In this document: one piece after another, positions 25,983 through 34,694 of the stretch
How the letters are laid out: the number at the start of each line of letters is the position of its first letter
How positions within the stretch are numbered: position 1 is the stretch's first letter
From: Sulfurimonas sp.
Lineage (GTDB): Bacteria > Campylobacterota > Campylobacteria > Campylobacterales > Sulfurimonadaceae
Assembly (NCBI GenBank): GCA_021648465.1
Contig: JAKISR010000008.1
Span: 1 to 53,262, forward strand
Length of the DNA: 53,262 nt
Direction: 5' to 3'
Notes under the pieces: model-generated
Database searches by the model: none
What the model saw: the letters and a program-made list of their open reading frames with translations, nothing else
Told to the model about the DNA's origin: nothing
Translations under genes and position numbers: made by a program

Positions 25983-26525
25983 CTACCAGTATGCGTGGCG
26001 CTTAATCATGACTGAGTTATAATATTTTTCTATGATAACTTTACTTAATCTATTGTTTTTTTCAAGATATAGTTTATATGTTGTTTTTTTATCATTTTCA
26101 TTTTCAAAAAGATAAAAAGCTCTTGGTTCATGCTTCTCAAGTTTAGCATATAAATCAAAAACTTTTGACAATGTATAGTCGGTTGTAGGTAATTTAAAAG
26201 AGGATAAATCATAATTATCCACTAATGCATGGTATAAAAGTTTTTTTTGCATTAATATAATAGAGAAATATGCAGAATTAGCACGAGCTTCTTTTGAGAA
26301 CTTAAGAGCTGCAATTGGCACTGATAGTCTATCAATATAATCTGATTTTAAACAAGCAAAAGCATATAAGGAGATATACTCTTCATTTTGTCTGTAGCGG
26401 CTAAAGTTATGAAAGCCAAGATTACAAACTTTTTCGTATTTTTCATTTTGATATAGATTAAACATATCCTGCTTTATGTCAGCAAATAAGTTTAAGGCAA
26501 TAAAGGTCATTAATAGTATTTTCAT
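25983..26525 (-). CDS. Hypothetical secreted protein within the msh-like locus
   Basis: A 180-residue protein with a short signal peptide (MKILLMTFIALNLFADI) and a helical, TPR-like body (YQNEKYEKVCNLGFHNFSRYRQNEEYISLYAFACL; IAALKFSKEARANSAYFSIILMQKK). Two cysteines in the mature part could pair. I recognise no named family. Its four-base overlap with mshN and 10-base gap to mshE place it firmly in the operon, suggesting a periplasmic accessory role in pilus assembly. Confidence 0.75.
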   Translation of the reverse strand: MKILLMTFIALNLFADIKQDMFNLYQNEKYEKVCNLGFHNFSRYRQNEEYISLYAFACLKSDYIDRLSVPIAALKFSKEARANSAYFSIILMQKKLLYHALVDNYDLSSFKLPTTDYTLSKVFDLYAKLEKHEPRAFYLFENENDKKTTYKLYLEKNNRLSKVIIEKYYNSVMIKRHAYW

Positions 26526-27358
26526 TTGAATTTCCCTGATATGATTTCATCTAATAGAAGTCTGGCTTGTGATGAGTGAGAATGATTAATATATTCTTGT
26601 AGTGTTTTAATGGCCATATCTTTTTTATTAAGTTTAACTAATGATTTTGAGAAGATAATCCAGCTTGCTTCTATATTATTGTTAATTTTATTTGTAATAA
26701 GAGCATAGTTATATGATTTATCATATTCTTGTAGTTGATAGTATTTTTTTGCTATAAATAAACTTAATGCTGGACTATTATTTACTTTAAATCTTTTAAT
26801 AACATGGTATATATCATCATTGGTGTCTCTTTTTTCTATATTGATAATAGTTTTTTTCTCTATTTCAATTTCAGGATTCTTTATAGTAACAACTTCTTTT
26901 TGTAGTTCAATTTTTGGTTTTTTAACTACAGTTTTTATTATAGGTTGTTCTTTTTTAATTGTTGGTTTTTTTTCTATATTATTATTTACTTTGTAATATA
27001 GAGAGGTATCTGTTTGTATTTTTTTAAGAAAATTAAAAGATGGTAAAAGTATAAATTTATCATTTTCAATAATAATTTCTTTTTGTTGAGATGTATCTGT
27101 TGTCTTTTTATGTTCTAATACATTTGTAATTACTTTTTTGGTATCGTTAATATCTACTTTATTTATTTTTTTAACTTTATTTACTAATATTGGTTTTTCA
27201 GTTATTAAGATGCTTTTTTTAATAAGGTAAATGTTATTATAGAAAAAAACAATAGAAATTATAATAATAGATAAACTAGTAAAAATTATGATATAAGGCA
27301 TTCGTAGTTTTTGTTTATATCTTTTATGTTTAAGTTCTAAATCATTAACATTAAGCAT
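26522..27358 (-). CDS. mshN: MshN-like TPR protein of the pilus locus
   Basis: A 278-residue bitopic protein. It has a short cytoplasmic N-terminus rich in Lys/Arg, one membrane helix (about 20-42), a proline/lysine/valine-rich periplasmic linker, and a C-terminal helical repeat region (about 185-278; ALSLFIAKKYYQLQEYDKSYNYAL, KLNKKDMAIKTLQEYI). This layout and the position between the MshM-like ATPase and MshE match Vibrio MshN. Sequence similarity itself is not diagnostic. Confidence 0.65.
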   Translation of the reverse strand: MLNVNDLELKHKRYKQKLRMPYIIIFTSLSIIIISIVFFYNNIYLIKKSILITEKPILVNKVKKINKVDINDTKKVITNVLEHKKTTDTSQQKEIIIENDKFILLPSFNFLKKIQTDTSLYYKVNNNIEKKPTIKKEQPIIKTVVKKPKIELQKEVVTIKNPEIEIEKKTIINIEKRDTNDDIYHVIKRFKVNNSPALSLFIAKKYYQLQEYDKSYNYALITNKINNNIEASWIIFSKSLVKLNKKDMAIKTLQEYINHSHSSQARLLLDEIISGKFK

Positions 27359-28166
27359 CTATCAATCCAGTATGAATTGCTGACATCTCTATAATTTTAT
27401 TTGAAATTTCACTACTTGTAATTCGACTTGGATTATTTTTAATATAATATAGATAAATATCAAATATCGTATAGATAAGTTTATTTGTATCTCTATAGTT
27501 TCCATTAGTTAATTTATAGATAGTATTTATTGATTTTACTCTAAACATACTTGCTGTATCTAAACAGTTAGCTTTCATCAATTTTTTTTGAATATAAATT
27601 TTAAGTTCTGCTAGAGAAGCATTTTCAAGTTTAATACTTTCCCAAATTCTTGTTTGAAAGTGTTCTTTTGCTATTAAATCTTCTTTTTCTGTTTTATGCA
27701 AAGCAATAATAAATTTCATTTTTCTTGTATCTGACAAAAGTCTGATTTTTTCCATTAAATTAGTTGAATACAGTTGAGCTTCATCCAACATAATAAGTGG
27801 TACTATTGGTCCATTAAGTTCTTTTTTCTCTACAACTTTCATAAATTGTGTAAAATTAAGTTCACCACTATACTCCATTCCATATAGATCTTGAGCCAAT
27901 GTTTTAAAAAATTCACTTTCATCAAGTATAGGTGTACTGTAAAGATATATAGACTGAGATGATTGAAGATTTTGATAAAGTTTTAAAAGAAACATACTTT
28001 TACCAGTACCTGGTTTTCCATACAAAAGTATCATCTTTAAAGGTTTTTTTATAGAGTCTTTTAATGATTGATATATTATAGATATTCTGTCAAGTTCTAT
28101 ATAGTCCTTGGTGTTTACAATATCTAAAAAAACATCTCTTGAGTTTTCATAAATATTAGACTCCAT
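27351..28166 (-). CDS. mshM: MshM/GspA-like AAA ATPase
   Basis: A 271-residue ATPase of the ExeA/GspA/MshM type. Walker A GKPGTGKS is at 50-57 and Walker B IMLDEAQ near 125-131 (D128, E129). It ends after the AAA lid without the membrane helix and peptidoglycan-binding domain of full GspA, like MshM. GspA-type ATPases help insert secretins through the cell wall. It overlaps mshN by eight bases and mshL by 11. Confidence 0.85.
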   Translation of the reverse strand: MESNIYENSRDVFLDIVNTKDYIELDRISIIYQSLKDSIKKPLKMILLYGKPGTGKSMFLLKLYQNLQSSQSIYLYSTPILDESEFFKTLAQDLYGMEYSGELNFTQFMKVVEKKELNGPIVPLIMLDEAQLYSTNLMEKIRLLSDTRKMKFIIALHKTEKEDLIAKEHFQTRIWESIKLENASLAELKIYIQKKLMKANCLDTASMFRVKSINTIYKLTNGNYRDTNKLIYTIFDIYLYYIKNNPSRITSSEISNKIIEMSAIHTGLIDA

Positions 28167-29766
28167 CTTCCTCTTTCTTTTTTAATTTTTTAGTAGCTTT
28201 AGATTCATAATTCATTATATCATCATTTAAACTTTCATATCCTAAATCAGATAAAGAGATATTATTTTGATCTGGTTTAATTATATGTGGAGTTATAATC
28301 ATAATAAGTTCTGTAATTGTTTTAACATTTTTTTTATGACTAAAAAGATAACCTAAAATAGGGATATCACCTAATAGTGGAACTTTGCTTTCATCAACAG
28401 AAGTTGAACTGTTTATAAGACCACCTAAAATAATACGATGTCCATTTTTAACAGTTACAACTGATGATAGCTGTCTACGAACTAAATCTGGTGGCATAGT
28501 TCTTTCAGTTCCATCTTCAATTGCAAAAGAGTTAGATACTGTTTCTGACAAAGATGGATTAATTTTTAGTGTAATTGTATTATTATCAGATATTTCAGGT
28601 GTTATATCTAATAAAACACCAGCAAAAACAGATTTAATTTGTTCACCCGTGCTTTGTGAACCAGTACCAGATCCCGCCAATGTTTCTGTTTGAGTTATTT
28701 TATAAAAATATTCTGTTCCAGCAGTTATAAGTGCTGGTTGATTATTTAGAGTTAATACTTTTGGATTTGATATGGAGCTAACATCACCTTGTGTTTTTAA
28801 AAATTTTATTACCTCTTTTAAAGTTCCTGCTGAATGAATTGTAAGAAGGTTATTATTTACAGTATCTGAATGGGCACTAATTCCTGTAGTGATTTTACCA
28901 TCGGTAAATTCACTTACACCCTTGTAAACAAGTTTATCAAATTTTAAATCAATATTTTGTAGTGCAAATAGTTGTTGCCAGTCAACACCAGTAGTTTGAC
29001 CTTCACTCATTGTTACTGAAAGTAGTTGCACATCGATTAGAACTTGAAGTTTTATTTTTTCTTGAAGATTTTTAAGATATTTTTCCAACCTATTTATCTG
29101 TTTGATGGTTGCAGTGACAGTAATAATACCAGCATTTTTATTAATTATTGGTGCTTCAGCTTTATATACATCTTCTGGTCTGTTTAAAACTCTTTGAAGT
29201 TCTAAATCCAATTCATGCCAGAAAATTACTTCATCACTACTTTCAATTTTCATGCCTGATTTATTTGTACTACCAGAACTATTTGCACCTTTTGTTCCTG
29301 ATGAACCTGTTCCTGATGAACCTGTTCCTGATGAACCTGTTCCTGATGAACTTAATTTACTATTGCCTGAAGAGAGAGTGACATCGGTATTTGATGTACC
29401 TTTTCTTTGAGATAAAATATAGTCGATACCAAACATTCTTGTATTTAAATAAGAGATTCTTAAAATATTATTTTCAAGAGTATATTGAAGGTTATTCTCT
29501 TTTAATATAATATCAAAAACTTCATCTATTGTTAAATTATTTAAATTTGTTCTGTTTAGTTTTGTATTTAAGAACTCATTAGCATGTGGATCAGTAACAA
29601 TTATACTAAATTCACACTCACTACTAAGTTGTTCTACAAAATCTATAATTTTTGTATCTTTTGTAGAGCTAATACTAAATAGTTCGTAAGAACAATCAGC
29701 TAAAACACTGCTTGATAAAAGAAGTGTTAATAGCGTTGTTGTTAATGTTGTTTTAATTAATTTCAT
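28156..29766 (-). CDS. mshL: Secretin of the pilus locus (PilQ/MshL)
   Basis: A 536-residue outer-membrane secretin. It has a signal peptide (about 1-23), an N-terminal STN/N0-like domain (about 35-110), a Gly-Ser linker made of GTGSS repeats (139-158), secretin N-domain sequence, and a C-terminal secretin domain ending VPLLGDIPILGYLFSHKKN and ELIMIITPHIIKP. The mature protein would form the ring through which the pilus or pseudopilus passes. Seen directly: the linker repeat is also a 15-base DNA repeat. Confidence 0.92.
   Translation of the reverse strand: MKLIKTTLTTTLLTLLLSSSVLADCSYELFSISSTKDTKIIDFVEQLSSECEFSIIVTDPHANEFLNTKLNRTNLNNLTIDEVFDIILKENNLQYTLENNILRISYLNTRMFGIDYILSQRKGTSNTDVTLSSGNSKLSSSGTGSSGTGSSGTGSSGTKGANSSGSTNKSGMKIESSDEVIFWHELDLELQRVLNRPEDVYKAEAPIINKNAGIITVTATIKQINRLEKYLKNLQEKIKLQVLIDVQLLSVTMSEGQTTGVDWQQLFALQNIDLKFDKLVYKGVSEFTDGKITTGISAHSDTVNNNLLTIHSAGTLKEVIKFLKTQGDVSSISNPKVLTLNNQPALITAGTEYFYKITQTETLAGSGTGSQSTGEQIKSVFAGVLLDITPEISDNNTITLKINPSLSETVSNSFAIEDGTERTMPPDLVRRQLSSVVTVKNGHRIILGGLINSSTSVDESKVPLLGDIPILGYLFSHKKNVKTITELIMIITPHIIKPDQNNISLSDLGYESLNDDIMNYESKATKKLKKKEEDGV
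29294..29353. repeat. 15-bp tandem repeat, four units, inside mshL
   Basis: Four head-to-tail copies of GTTCCTGATGAACCT (plus-strand reading) occupy 29294-29308, 29309-29323, 29324-29338 and 29339-29353; the first three are identical and the last differs at one base. On the coding strand each unit gives Gly-Thr-Gly-Ser-Ser in some register. The unit is a multiple of three, so slippage would lengthen or shorten the linker without a frameshift. Confidence 0.95.
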
Positions 29767-29774
29767 AATTTATC

Positions 29775-30230
29775 CTACTTATTCTTAAATTTTAGATTTT
29801 GTTTTTTAGTGTCTGTAGATAAAGTTAATTTTTTATTACCTTTTTTTAACTTTACAGAGTTTTTAGTAATTTTAATAACTAAATAATCATTTATCTTATC
29901 ATCTTTTTTATACCAATTACCATTAATCATAGCTGATGAATTTATGATTGTACTTAAGATAAAATTAATTTTATTAACTTTATTTTTGATAGTATTCGAT
30001 TTTGAAGAATCAATAGTGTTAGAAGAAGGAGTATCCTTTGTATTAGAAGAGCTTTTTTTAACATAACCATTTTTTTCTAGAAAGACAAAAGGATTATTTA
30101 TCTCTAATATTTTAGGACTTTTTCTTGGTGGTTTTATAGCTTTAATTTGCTCATTAACCCAAGAAAGTTCAGAAGCATAAATGATGCTTGTTAAAAAAAA
30201 TGTTATAAATATTATTGATAAAGTTTTCAT
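29775..30230 (-). CDS. mshK: MshK/PilP-like periplasmic protein
   Basis: A 151-residue protein with an N-terminal signal or anchor (MKTLSIIFITFFLTSIIYAS) and a C-terminal PilP/GspC-like homology region (SAMINGNWYKKDDKINDYLV, then IKITKNSVKLKKG), separated by a Ser/Thr/Asn/Lys-rich linker. Such proteins connect the inner-membrane PilN/PilO complex to the secretin. ATG 30230 is chosen as it overlaps the mshJ stop (TAATG) and starts the signal peptide; an upstream start at 30248 would add six residues. Confidence 0.72.
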   Translation of the reverse strand: MKTLSIIFITFFLTSIIYASELSWVNEQIKAIKPPRKSPKILEINNPFVFLEKNGYVKKSSSNTKDTPSSNTIDSSKSNTIKNKVNKINFILSTIINSSAMINGNWYKKDDKINDYLVIKITKNSVKLKKGNKKLTLSTDTKKQNLKFKNK

Positions 30231-30865
30231 TAGTAAGTAATCCCCCACACTGATAAATCTAAATCTGTATTTAGAGCATCTTGTGCTTTTATATTTATAT
30301 TGTGTACATCTACAACGAGATCACTTTTTTCTAAAGAATTAATAAATCTAATAGTGTTTGAATAATTGCCTTTTACTTGAAGTGTAATATCTAGAATATG
30401 TCCAAATGATTCATTATTATCAGCATACTCATTTGTAAAATTAATAATTTTCATATTGTATCTTTTTGCATTTATGGATATAGAGTTTAAATATTTTCCC
30501 CAACTAACTTCATCATATATAAGTGATGATATTGTTTCTATCTTTTCTTTAATATATTGGTTGTCATTTTTTGTATGTTCTAAGTCAACCTCTATTGCTT
30601 TAATTTGCATATTTAACTTATCTATTTTTGTTGTTGGGTTCATTTTTAAATAAAGTTCATCAGTGGCAATTTTTGATTTGATATCTATAACCTTTTTTTT
30701 AGCATCATTAAATTCATTTAACGATAAGTCGTAAAAAGGGTAGGCTAAGACCGCAATGACAGCAAATATCATAATATAAACCATATAAGTGTCTTTTTGA
30801 GATTTTTCTTTAAAAAAGGCATCAACTCTTTGCAGATAATTTTCAAATGATAATTTTAAGCTCAT
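30230..30865 (-). CDS. mshJ: MshJ/PilO-like inner-membrane protein
   Basis: A 211-residue bitopic protein: cytoplasmic N-terminus with FENYLQRVDAFFKEKSQ, one membrane helix (about 27-45), a coiled coil (about 52-110) and a ferredoxin-like C-terminal domain (YNMKIINFTNEY; LDITLQVKGNYSNTIRFINSLEKS) that is typical of PilO/MshJ. It would pair with the PilN-like part of the upstream fusion. It overlaps mshI by four bases and mshK by one. Confidence 0.8.
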   Translation of the reverse strand: MSLKLSFENYLQRVDAFFKEKSQKDTYMVYIMIFAVIAVLAYPFYDLSLNEFNDAKKKVIDIKSKIATDELYLKMNPTTKIDKLNMQIKAIEVDLEHTKNDNQYIKEKIETISSLIYDEVSWGKYLNSISINAKRYNMKIINFTNEYADNNESFGHILDITLQVKGNYSNTIRFINSLEKSDLVVDVHNINIKAQDALNTDLDLSVWGITY

Positions 30866-32406
30866 AATAGACTCACTTTTAATTCACCAAAGTATAATTT
30901 TGATTCTTTGATATATGAAATTTCATTTATTGAAAAATGAAATTTACCATCATATTTCCTAGTTAAATATCTAATCAAATCTGTAATTTTTTTATCCTTT
31001 GAAGAAACTAAAGAAAATTTAATCTCTTTAGCTAAGCTCGTTTTGGAGTCCTCATTGTATGAGATAGATTCAACTTTAACTTTATACCTATTTAAATCTT
31101 TTGTAAATTTATATAAAAGATTAGCTTTCATTGGATAATTAACTTTTACATCATGAATTTTAATTAATGTATTTTTCTTTTGAACATATTCATCTTTTTC
31201 ATGATTTAATAGTGTGGTAACTTTATGTTTATCAGCTTCTTTGTTTTTTATAGTTGCTTCTCTAGTTATTTTAATGTTATGAAGTTCTTTATAATCTTCA
31301 TTTAATAGATCGTATTGTAAATTTTGAGCATAAGTTAGTGACCAGTATGAGATAGGATAAATAAAAGTAAGTATTAACGAAGCAGCAACTAATAATATAG
31401 CACGACCACTCTCTCTTTGAATAAATTTTGGAGGCCTATGATAAATAGTAAAATTACATTCATATCTTTCTTCTGTGGGAAGGGTTGTATAAACATGCAT
31501 AAGAGCATGAAGTTGATCAATATGGTTTTCACTACTTTCAAATCCATAATCAAAGTTGAAATTACTACTTTTAATTCCAAGTTCAACTTCGGACATCTCA
31601 TCAAGTTTAGTAATTGTTTGAATTTGTGAATCGATATATATATAATTGATTTTATTTAAATCAAGAGCTCTTTTCACATAAGTTAAAACATCACTGATAT
31701 TTGCAAAAATCTCTTTATACAGTTTAATTAAAGTTTCTTTGTAATTACTTTCTGTAGTTTTAAGATTTGCATTTGAGAGAAAATCTATAAAATTATCATA
31801 CTCTATTCTTTCTCCATAAATTTCACAAAATCTTTCATGCATTTGTATAAATGAGTGGTTTATTGATTTTGTGTATACAAAATCTTTTTCATTATAGATA
31901 GTGATAAAAGTATCATTTTCTTGAAAATATATGAAACAGTGAACATCACCGTCTTCAATAATATGTTTAGAATATAAAGATTTTAGTAATAAAGGTGATG
32001 GGATAATATAATCTAAGTACTTAATTTTATCTATCGTATTTTTAAATACTTCTTTTATAATGATAGGATCAATTACAAATATATGAAAGTTTCTATTTTC
32101 ATCATCTAAATTATTAAAAGTTTCAATATATTGTAATTGATATTCTACTGCTTGATCAAGACCTAAATCATCATAAGCTTTAGAATATATTGCATCATAT
32201 ATATCTTCGTCAGGAATATTTTTGCTAATAGCAATATTTCCATTGATGAAACCTCTTGTATTTAGATAAGAGATTGAGTATTGATCTTTTGAAAGGCTTG
32301 GAGTATCTATTTCATTTAAAAAACTCGAAACGGCATTTACATATGTGTTTTTATATGGATTTATAGAAAGCACATTAGAAAAAGAGTGTTGTTCTTTTTT
32401 GCTCAT
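30862..32406 (-). CDS. mshI: PilM-PilN-like fusion of the pilus locus (MshI-like)
   Basis: A 514-residue protein at the head of the pilus genes. Residues 1-330 look like a divergent cytoplasmic actin-like (PilM/MshI) domain. A membrane helix follows (about 335-356, GRAILLVAASLILTFIYPIS), then a coiled coil (about 360-420) and a PilN-like periplasmic domain (about 425-514, VKVESISYNEDSKTSLAKEI). In type IV pilus systems PilM and PilN are separate proteins that bind each other; here both seem to be one chain. The PilM part is weakly conserved, so that half is inferred largely from layout. Confidence 0.68.
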   Translation of the reverse strand: MSKKEQHSFSNVLSINPYKNTYVNAVSSFLNEIDTPSLSKDQYSISYLNTRGFINGNIAISKNIPDEDIYDAIYSKAYDDLGLDQAVEYQLQYIETFNNLDDENRNFHIFVIDPIIIKEVFKNTIDKIKYLDYIIPSPLLLKSLYSKHIIEDGDVHCFIYFQENDTFITIYNEKDFVYTKSINHSFIQMHERFCEIYGERIEYDNFIDFLSNANLKTTESNYKETLIKLYKEIFANISDVLTYVKRALDLNKINYIYIDSQIQTITKLDEMSEVELGIKSSNFNFDYGFESSENHIDQLHALMHVYTTLPTEERYECNFTIYHRPPKFIQRESGRAILLVAASLILTFIYPISYWSLTYAQNLQYDLLNEDYKELHNIKITREATIKNKEADKHKVTTLLNHEKDEYVQKKNTLIKIHDVKVNYPMKANLLYKFTKDLNRYKVKVESISYNEDSKTSLAKEIKFSLVSSKDKKITDLIRYLTRKYDGKFHFSINEISYIKESKLYFGELKVSLL

Positions 32407-32417
32407 TGGTAAAAATC

Positions 32418-33716
32418 CTATTTAAAATGAACTTTTGACATAAAGCAAAATTCATTATTTTTATAAAATTCAATCCTGTATATTTTATTAGATTTATCAA
32501 TAGAAAATCTTTTATTTAAGTGATTTAGTTTTATACTTATACCACTTTCATTTTTGTATTTCTTTGATGTAAATCCAATAACATTTACACGATAATCATC
32601 TTTTCTTACGATGTTAAAATCGTTATTTACAAAAAAATCTGAAGTTTTATTCAGTGAAACTAACTTTTCATCAATAATAACATCAAATTTATCTGCACAT
32701 GTTTTTGCGATTTTAAAATATTGTGGTTTAAGCGTTATAACTTTTTTATTGCCAATAAAGACATTAAGTGTTTTACGCGTTTGCACCACGCTTCCTAAAA
32801 TATTTGAAAATTCAAACACATTATCTTTCGATTTTATCGGAATATAGCTTAAAGATTTTTTTATGTTAGTCAAATTTAGAGAAAAATTGTTATTTATATT
32901 AAAATCACCATAATTATTTAGTATTTTATTTAAATCATTTTCATTTAATTTAAATTTTCTACTAAATGATATACCCATGATATTCATAAATTCTTCTATT
33001 GCGAGTAGTTGATAAAATACTTTTTCAGAGAGTGAAGATAAGTTTTTACTACTCTCAATTGCAAATGCAGGTTTATTATGTGTTACAGCGAAATATGTTA
33101 GTGAGAGTTGCATAGCTTCATCATCAAATTTAGTATTTGTATTTTTAACATCAAAGCTATGATGCTCTTTTAAAAGTTTTTTATTCATTGCATTTTTAAC
33201 ATCTACTGCAATTTTATTTAAATTTCCAAAAGGTTGAGTAATATTTAAATCATATTGATCTATAACACATGTTTGTCCCCAAGCGTTAGGATTAAATATT
33301 TTTCCATGATTTTCTTTTCGGTAAAAGCCATGTCCATCATGAAGATTTAATACAAGAGAAATTTTTTTTTCTAATATTATCTTTTTAATCTCATCTATAA
33401 TTTTTTTATCTTTATCCTTTTTTTTAAGGATAGAGAATTTTCTATTCATATCTCCATAAATGCCTCTTCTATTTCTTTGGATACTTTTTTTATTTAAATT
33501 TGGAATAATCCATAAATTTTTTGAGTTTATTTTATAATGAGTTGCAAGAATTGAAGCGGCAAAATATCCACCTGGTTCATCTCCGTGTATTCCTGCAACA
33601 ACAAGCAGAGTAGTATTTGAATCTGAGTTTTCTTTTTTTATTAGTTGTATATCAGCATGTGCATAAATAGTAAAGATACTAAAGGATAGCAATATTTTAA
33701 TTAATAAAAATTTCAT
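32418..33716 (-). CDS. csd4: Peptidoglycan DL-carboxypeptidase, Csd4/Pgp1-like (M14 family)
   Basis: A 432-residue periplasmic enzyme with a signal peptide (about 1-22). The M14 zinc site is visible: H44 and E47 in AGIHGDEPGG and H126 in LVLNLHDGHG, with the substrate-binding DMNRKF (89-94). Two further small domains follow, matching the three-domain layout of Helicobacter Csd4 and Campylobacter Pgp1, which trim murein tripeptides to dipeptides and give helical shape. Csd4 is reported to have Gln in place of the first zinc His; here it is His. AstE-like desuccinylase is less likely given the signal peptide and neighbour. Confidence 0.82.
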   Translation of the reverse strand: MKFLLIKILLSFSIFTIYAHADIQLIKKENSDSNTTLLVVAGIHGDEPGGYFAASILATHYKINSKNLWIIPNLNKKSIQRNRRGIYGDMNRKFSILKKKDKDKKIIDEIKKIILEKKISLVLNLHDGHGFYRKENHGKIFNPNAWGQTCVIDQYDLNITQPFGNLNKIAVDVKNAMNKKLLKEHHSFDVKNTNTKFDDEAMQLSLTYFAVTHNKPAFAIESSKNLSSLSEKVFYQLLAIEEFMNIMGISFSRKFKLNENDLNKILNNYGDFNINNNFSLNLTNIKKSLSYIPIKSKDNVFEFSNILGSVVQTRKTLNVFIGNKKVITLKPQYFKIAKTCADKFDVIIDEKLVSLNKTSDFFVNNDFNIVRKDDYRVNVIGFTSKKYKNESGISIKLNHLNKRFSIDKSNKIYRIEFYKNNEFCFMSKVHFK

Positions 33717-33725
33717 AATTTACTA

Positions 33726-34694
33726 TTACTTTTCTGTTAAAATTTTCATTTTATAATCTTCATCAATTCTAACTATCAAAGTCTTATTACCTGTAAATTT
33801 ATATGTATCAGATTTATAAAATTCTTTAAATGTGATTTGAAATATATTGTTAGTATTTGGATAAGGTATAACATTGATGTTATTAAATATAATACTTTTA
33901 TCTTCAACTTTTTTAAATATTCTTGTTTTGTATCTAGTAAATTTTTTAATATCCATACCATCATGTCTAACAAACTCAAGATCGTAAAATTTTAAATAAT
34001 TGTCAATATCACTATGTAACCAGGCATATCTCCAGTTATATAATTGTGAGAGAATAGAGCTAAGAATATTTTTAGAGATATTTTTTTGAATTTTAGAATC
34101 ATTAATGATAAGAAGAGTCTTAGAGATATCTATTTTTGTTTCTAGGGATTCAATATTTAAATTATTGATAGCAATGCAACCTCTTGTGAATTCATCTCTT
34201 TCTTGTTCAATAGGAAGACCATGTATCCATATACCAGAGCCATTTTTCCCTCTATATCTATCATATTCATTCGGATAAGATGTAACAAAAGCCAGTGGTC
34301 CATAAAATGAGTTTAGATTAGTCTCTTTAGATAATTTTTTTATTAGTTTATATATTCCAATAGGAGTTTTTAAATCTCCTTCTTTTACTTTATCACCTTT
34401 TATTTTTCCGGTAAAAGCACCGTATTTTTTTTTAAACGAGAATGTAGAATTTCCATCAGATGAGTATAAACTTAGTGTTGAATCATCTTTATTACAAGTA
34501 AGAATATTGCTATATGATTCAATATAACCAAATTTTGTATCTTTATTTTGAATATGTTGATTCCAATATTCTAATTTGGTAAGCTCTAAATCCATTTGTT
34601 CTTTAATGCTGTCAATACCGTTAATTCTATAGTTAGTTAGTATGTTATTTGCAAATAACGTTCCAGTTATAAATAATAAAAGTAATATTTTCAT
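33726..34694 (-). CDS. csd6: LD-carboxypeptidase of the L,D-transpeptidase fold, Csd6/Pgp2-like
   Basis: A 322-residue secreted protein with a signal peptide (about 1-15). The YkuD-type core carries IWIHGLPIEQERDEFTRGCIAI, with catalytic H158 and C173, followed by a C-terminal NTF2-like domain (about 215-322, LYNWRYAWLHSDIDNYLKFYD). This arrangement is that of Csd6/Pgp2, which cuts murein tetrapeptides to tripeptides, the substrate of Csd4/Pgp1 encoded nine bases downstream. It overlaps era by four bases. Confidence 0.84.
   Translation of the reverse strand: MKILLLLFITGTLFANNILTNYRINGIDSIKEQMDLELTKLEYWNQHIQNKDTKFGYIESYSNILTCNKDDSTLSLYSSDGNSTFSFKKKYGAFTGKIKGDKVKEGDLKTPIGIYKLIKKLSKETNLNSFYGPLAFVTSYPNEYDRYRGKNGSGIWIHGLPIEQERDEFTRGCIAINNLNIESLETKIDISKTLLIINDSKIQKNISKNILSSILSQLYNWRYAWLHSDIDNYLKFYDLEFVRHDGMDIKKFTRYKTRIFKKVEDKSIIFNNINVIPYPNTNNIFQITFKEFYKSDTYKFTGNKTLIVRIDEDYKMKILTEK

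Noticed and set aside
28385..28693. Plus-strand frame of 102 codons inside the secretin gene
   Set aside because: It is antisense to the conserved secretin domain with no start signals.
29294..29353. Short regular repeats that might be a CRISPR array
   Set aside because: The copies are directly adjacent with no spacers and are in frame within the secretin gene, encoding GTGSS units.
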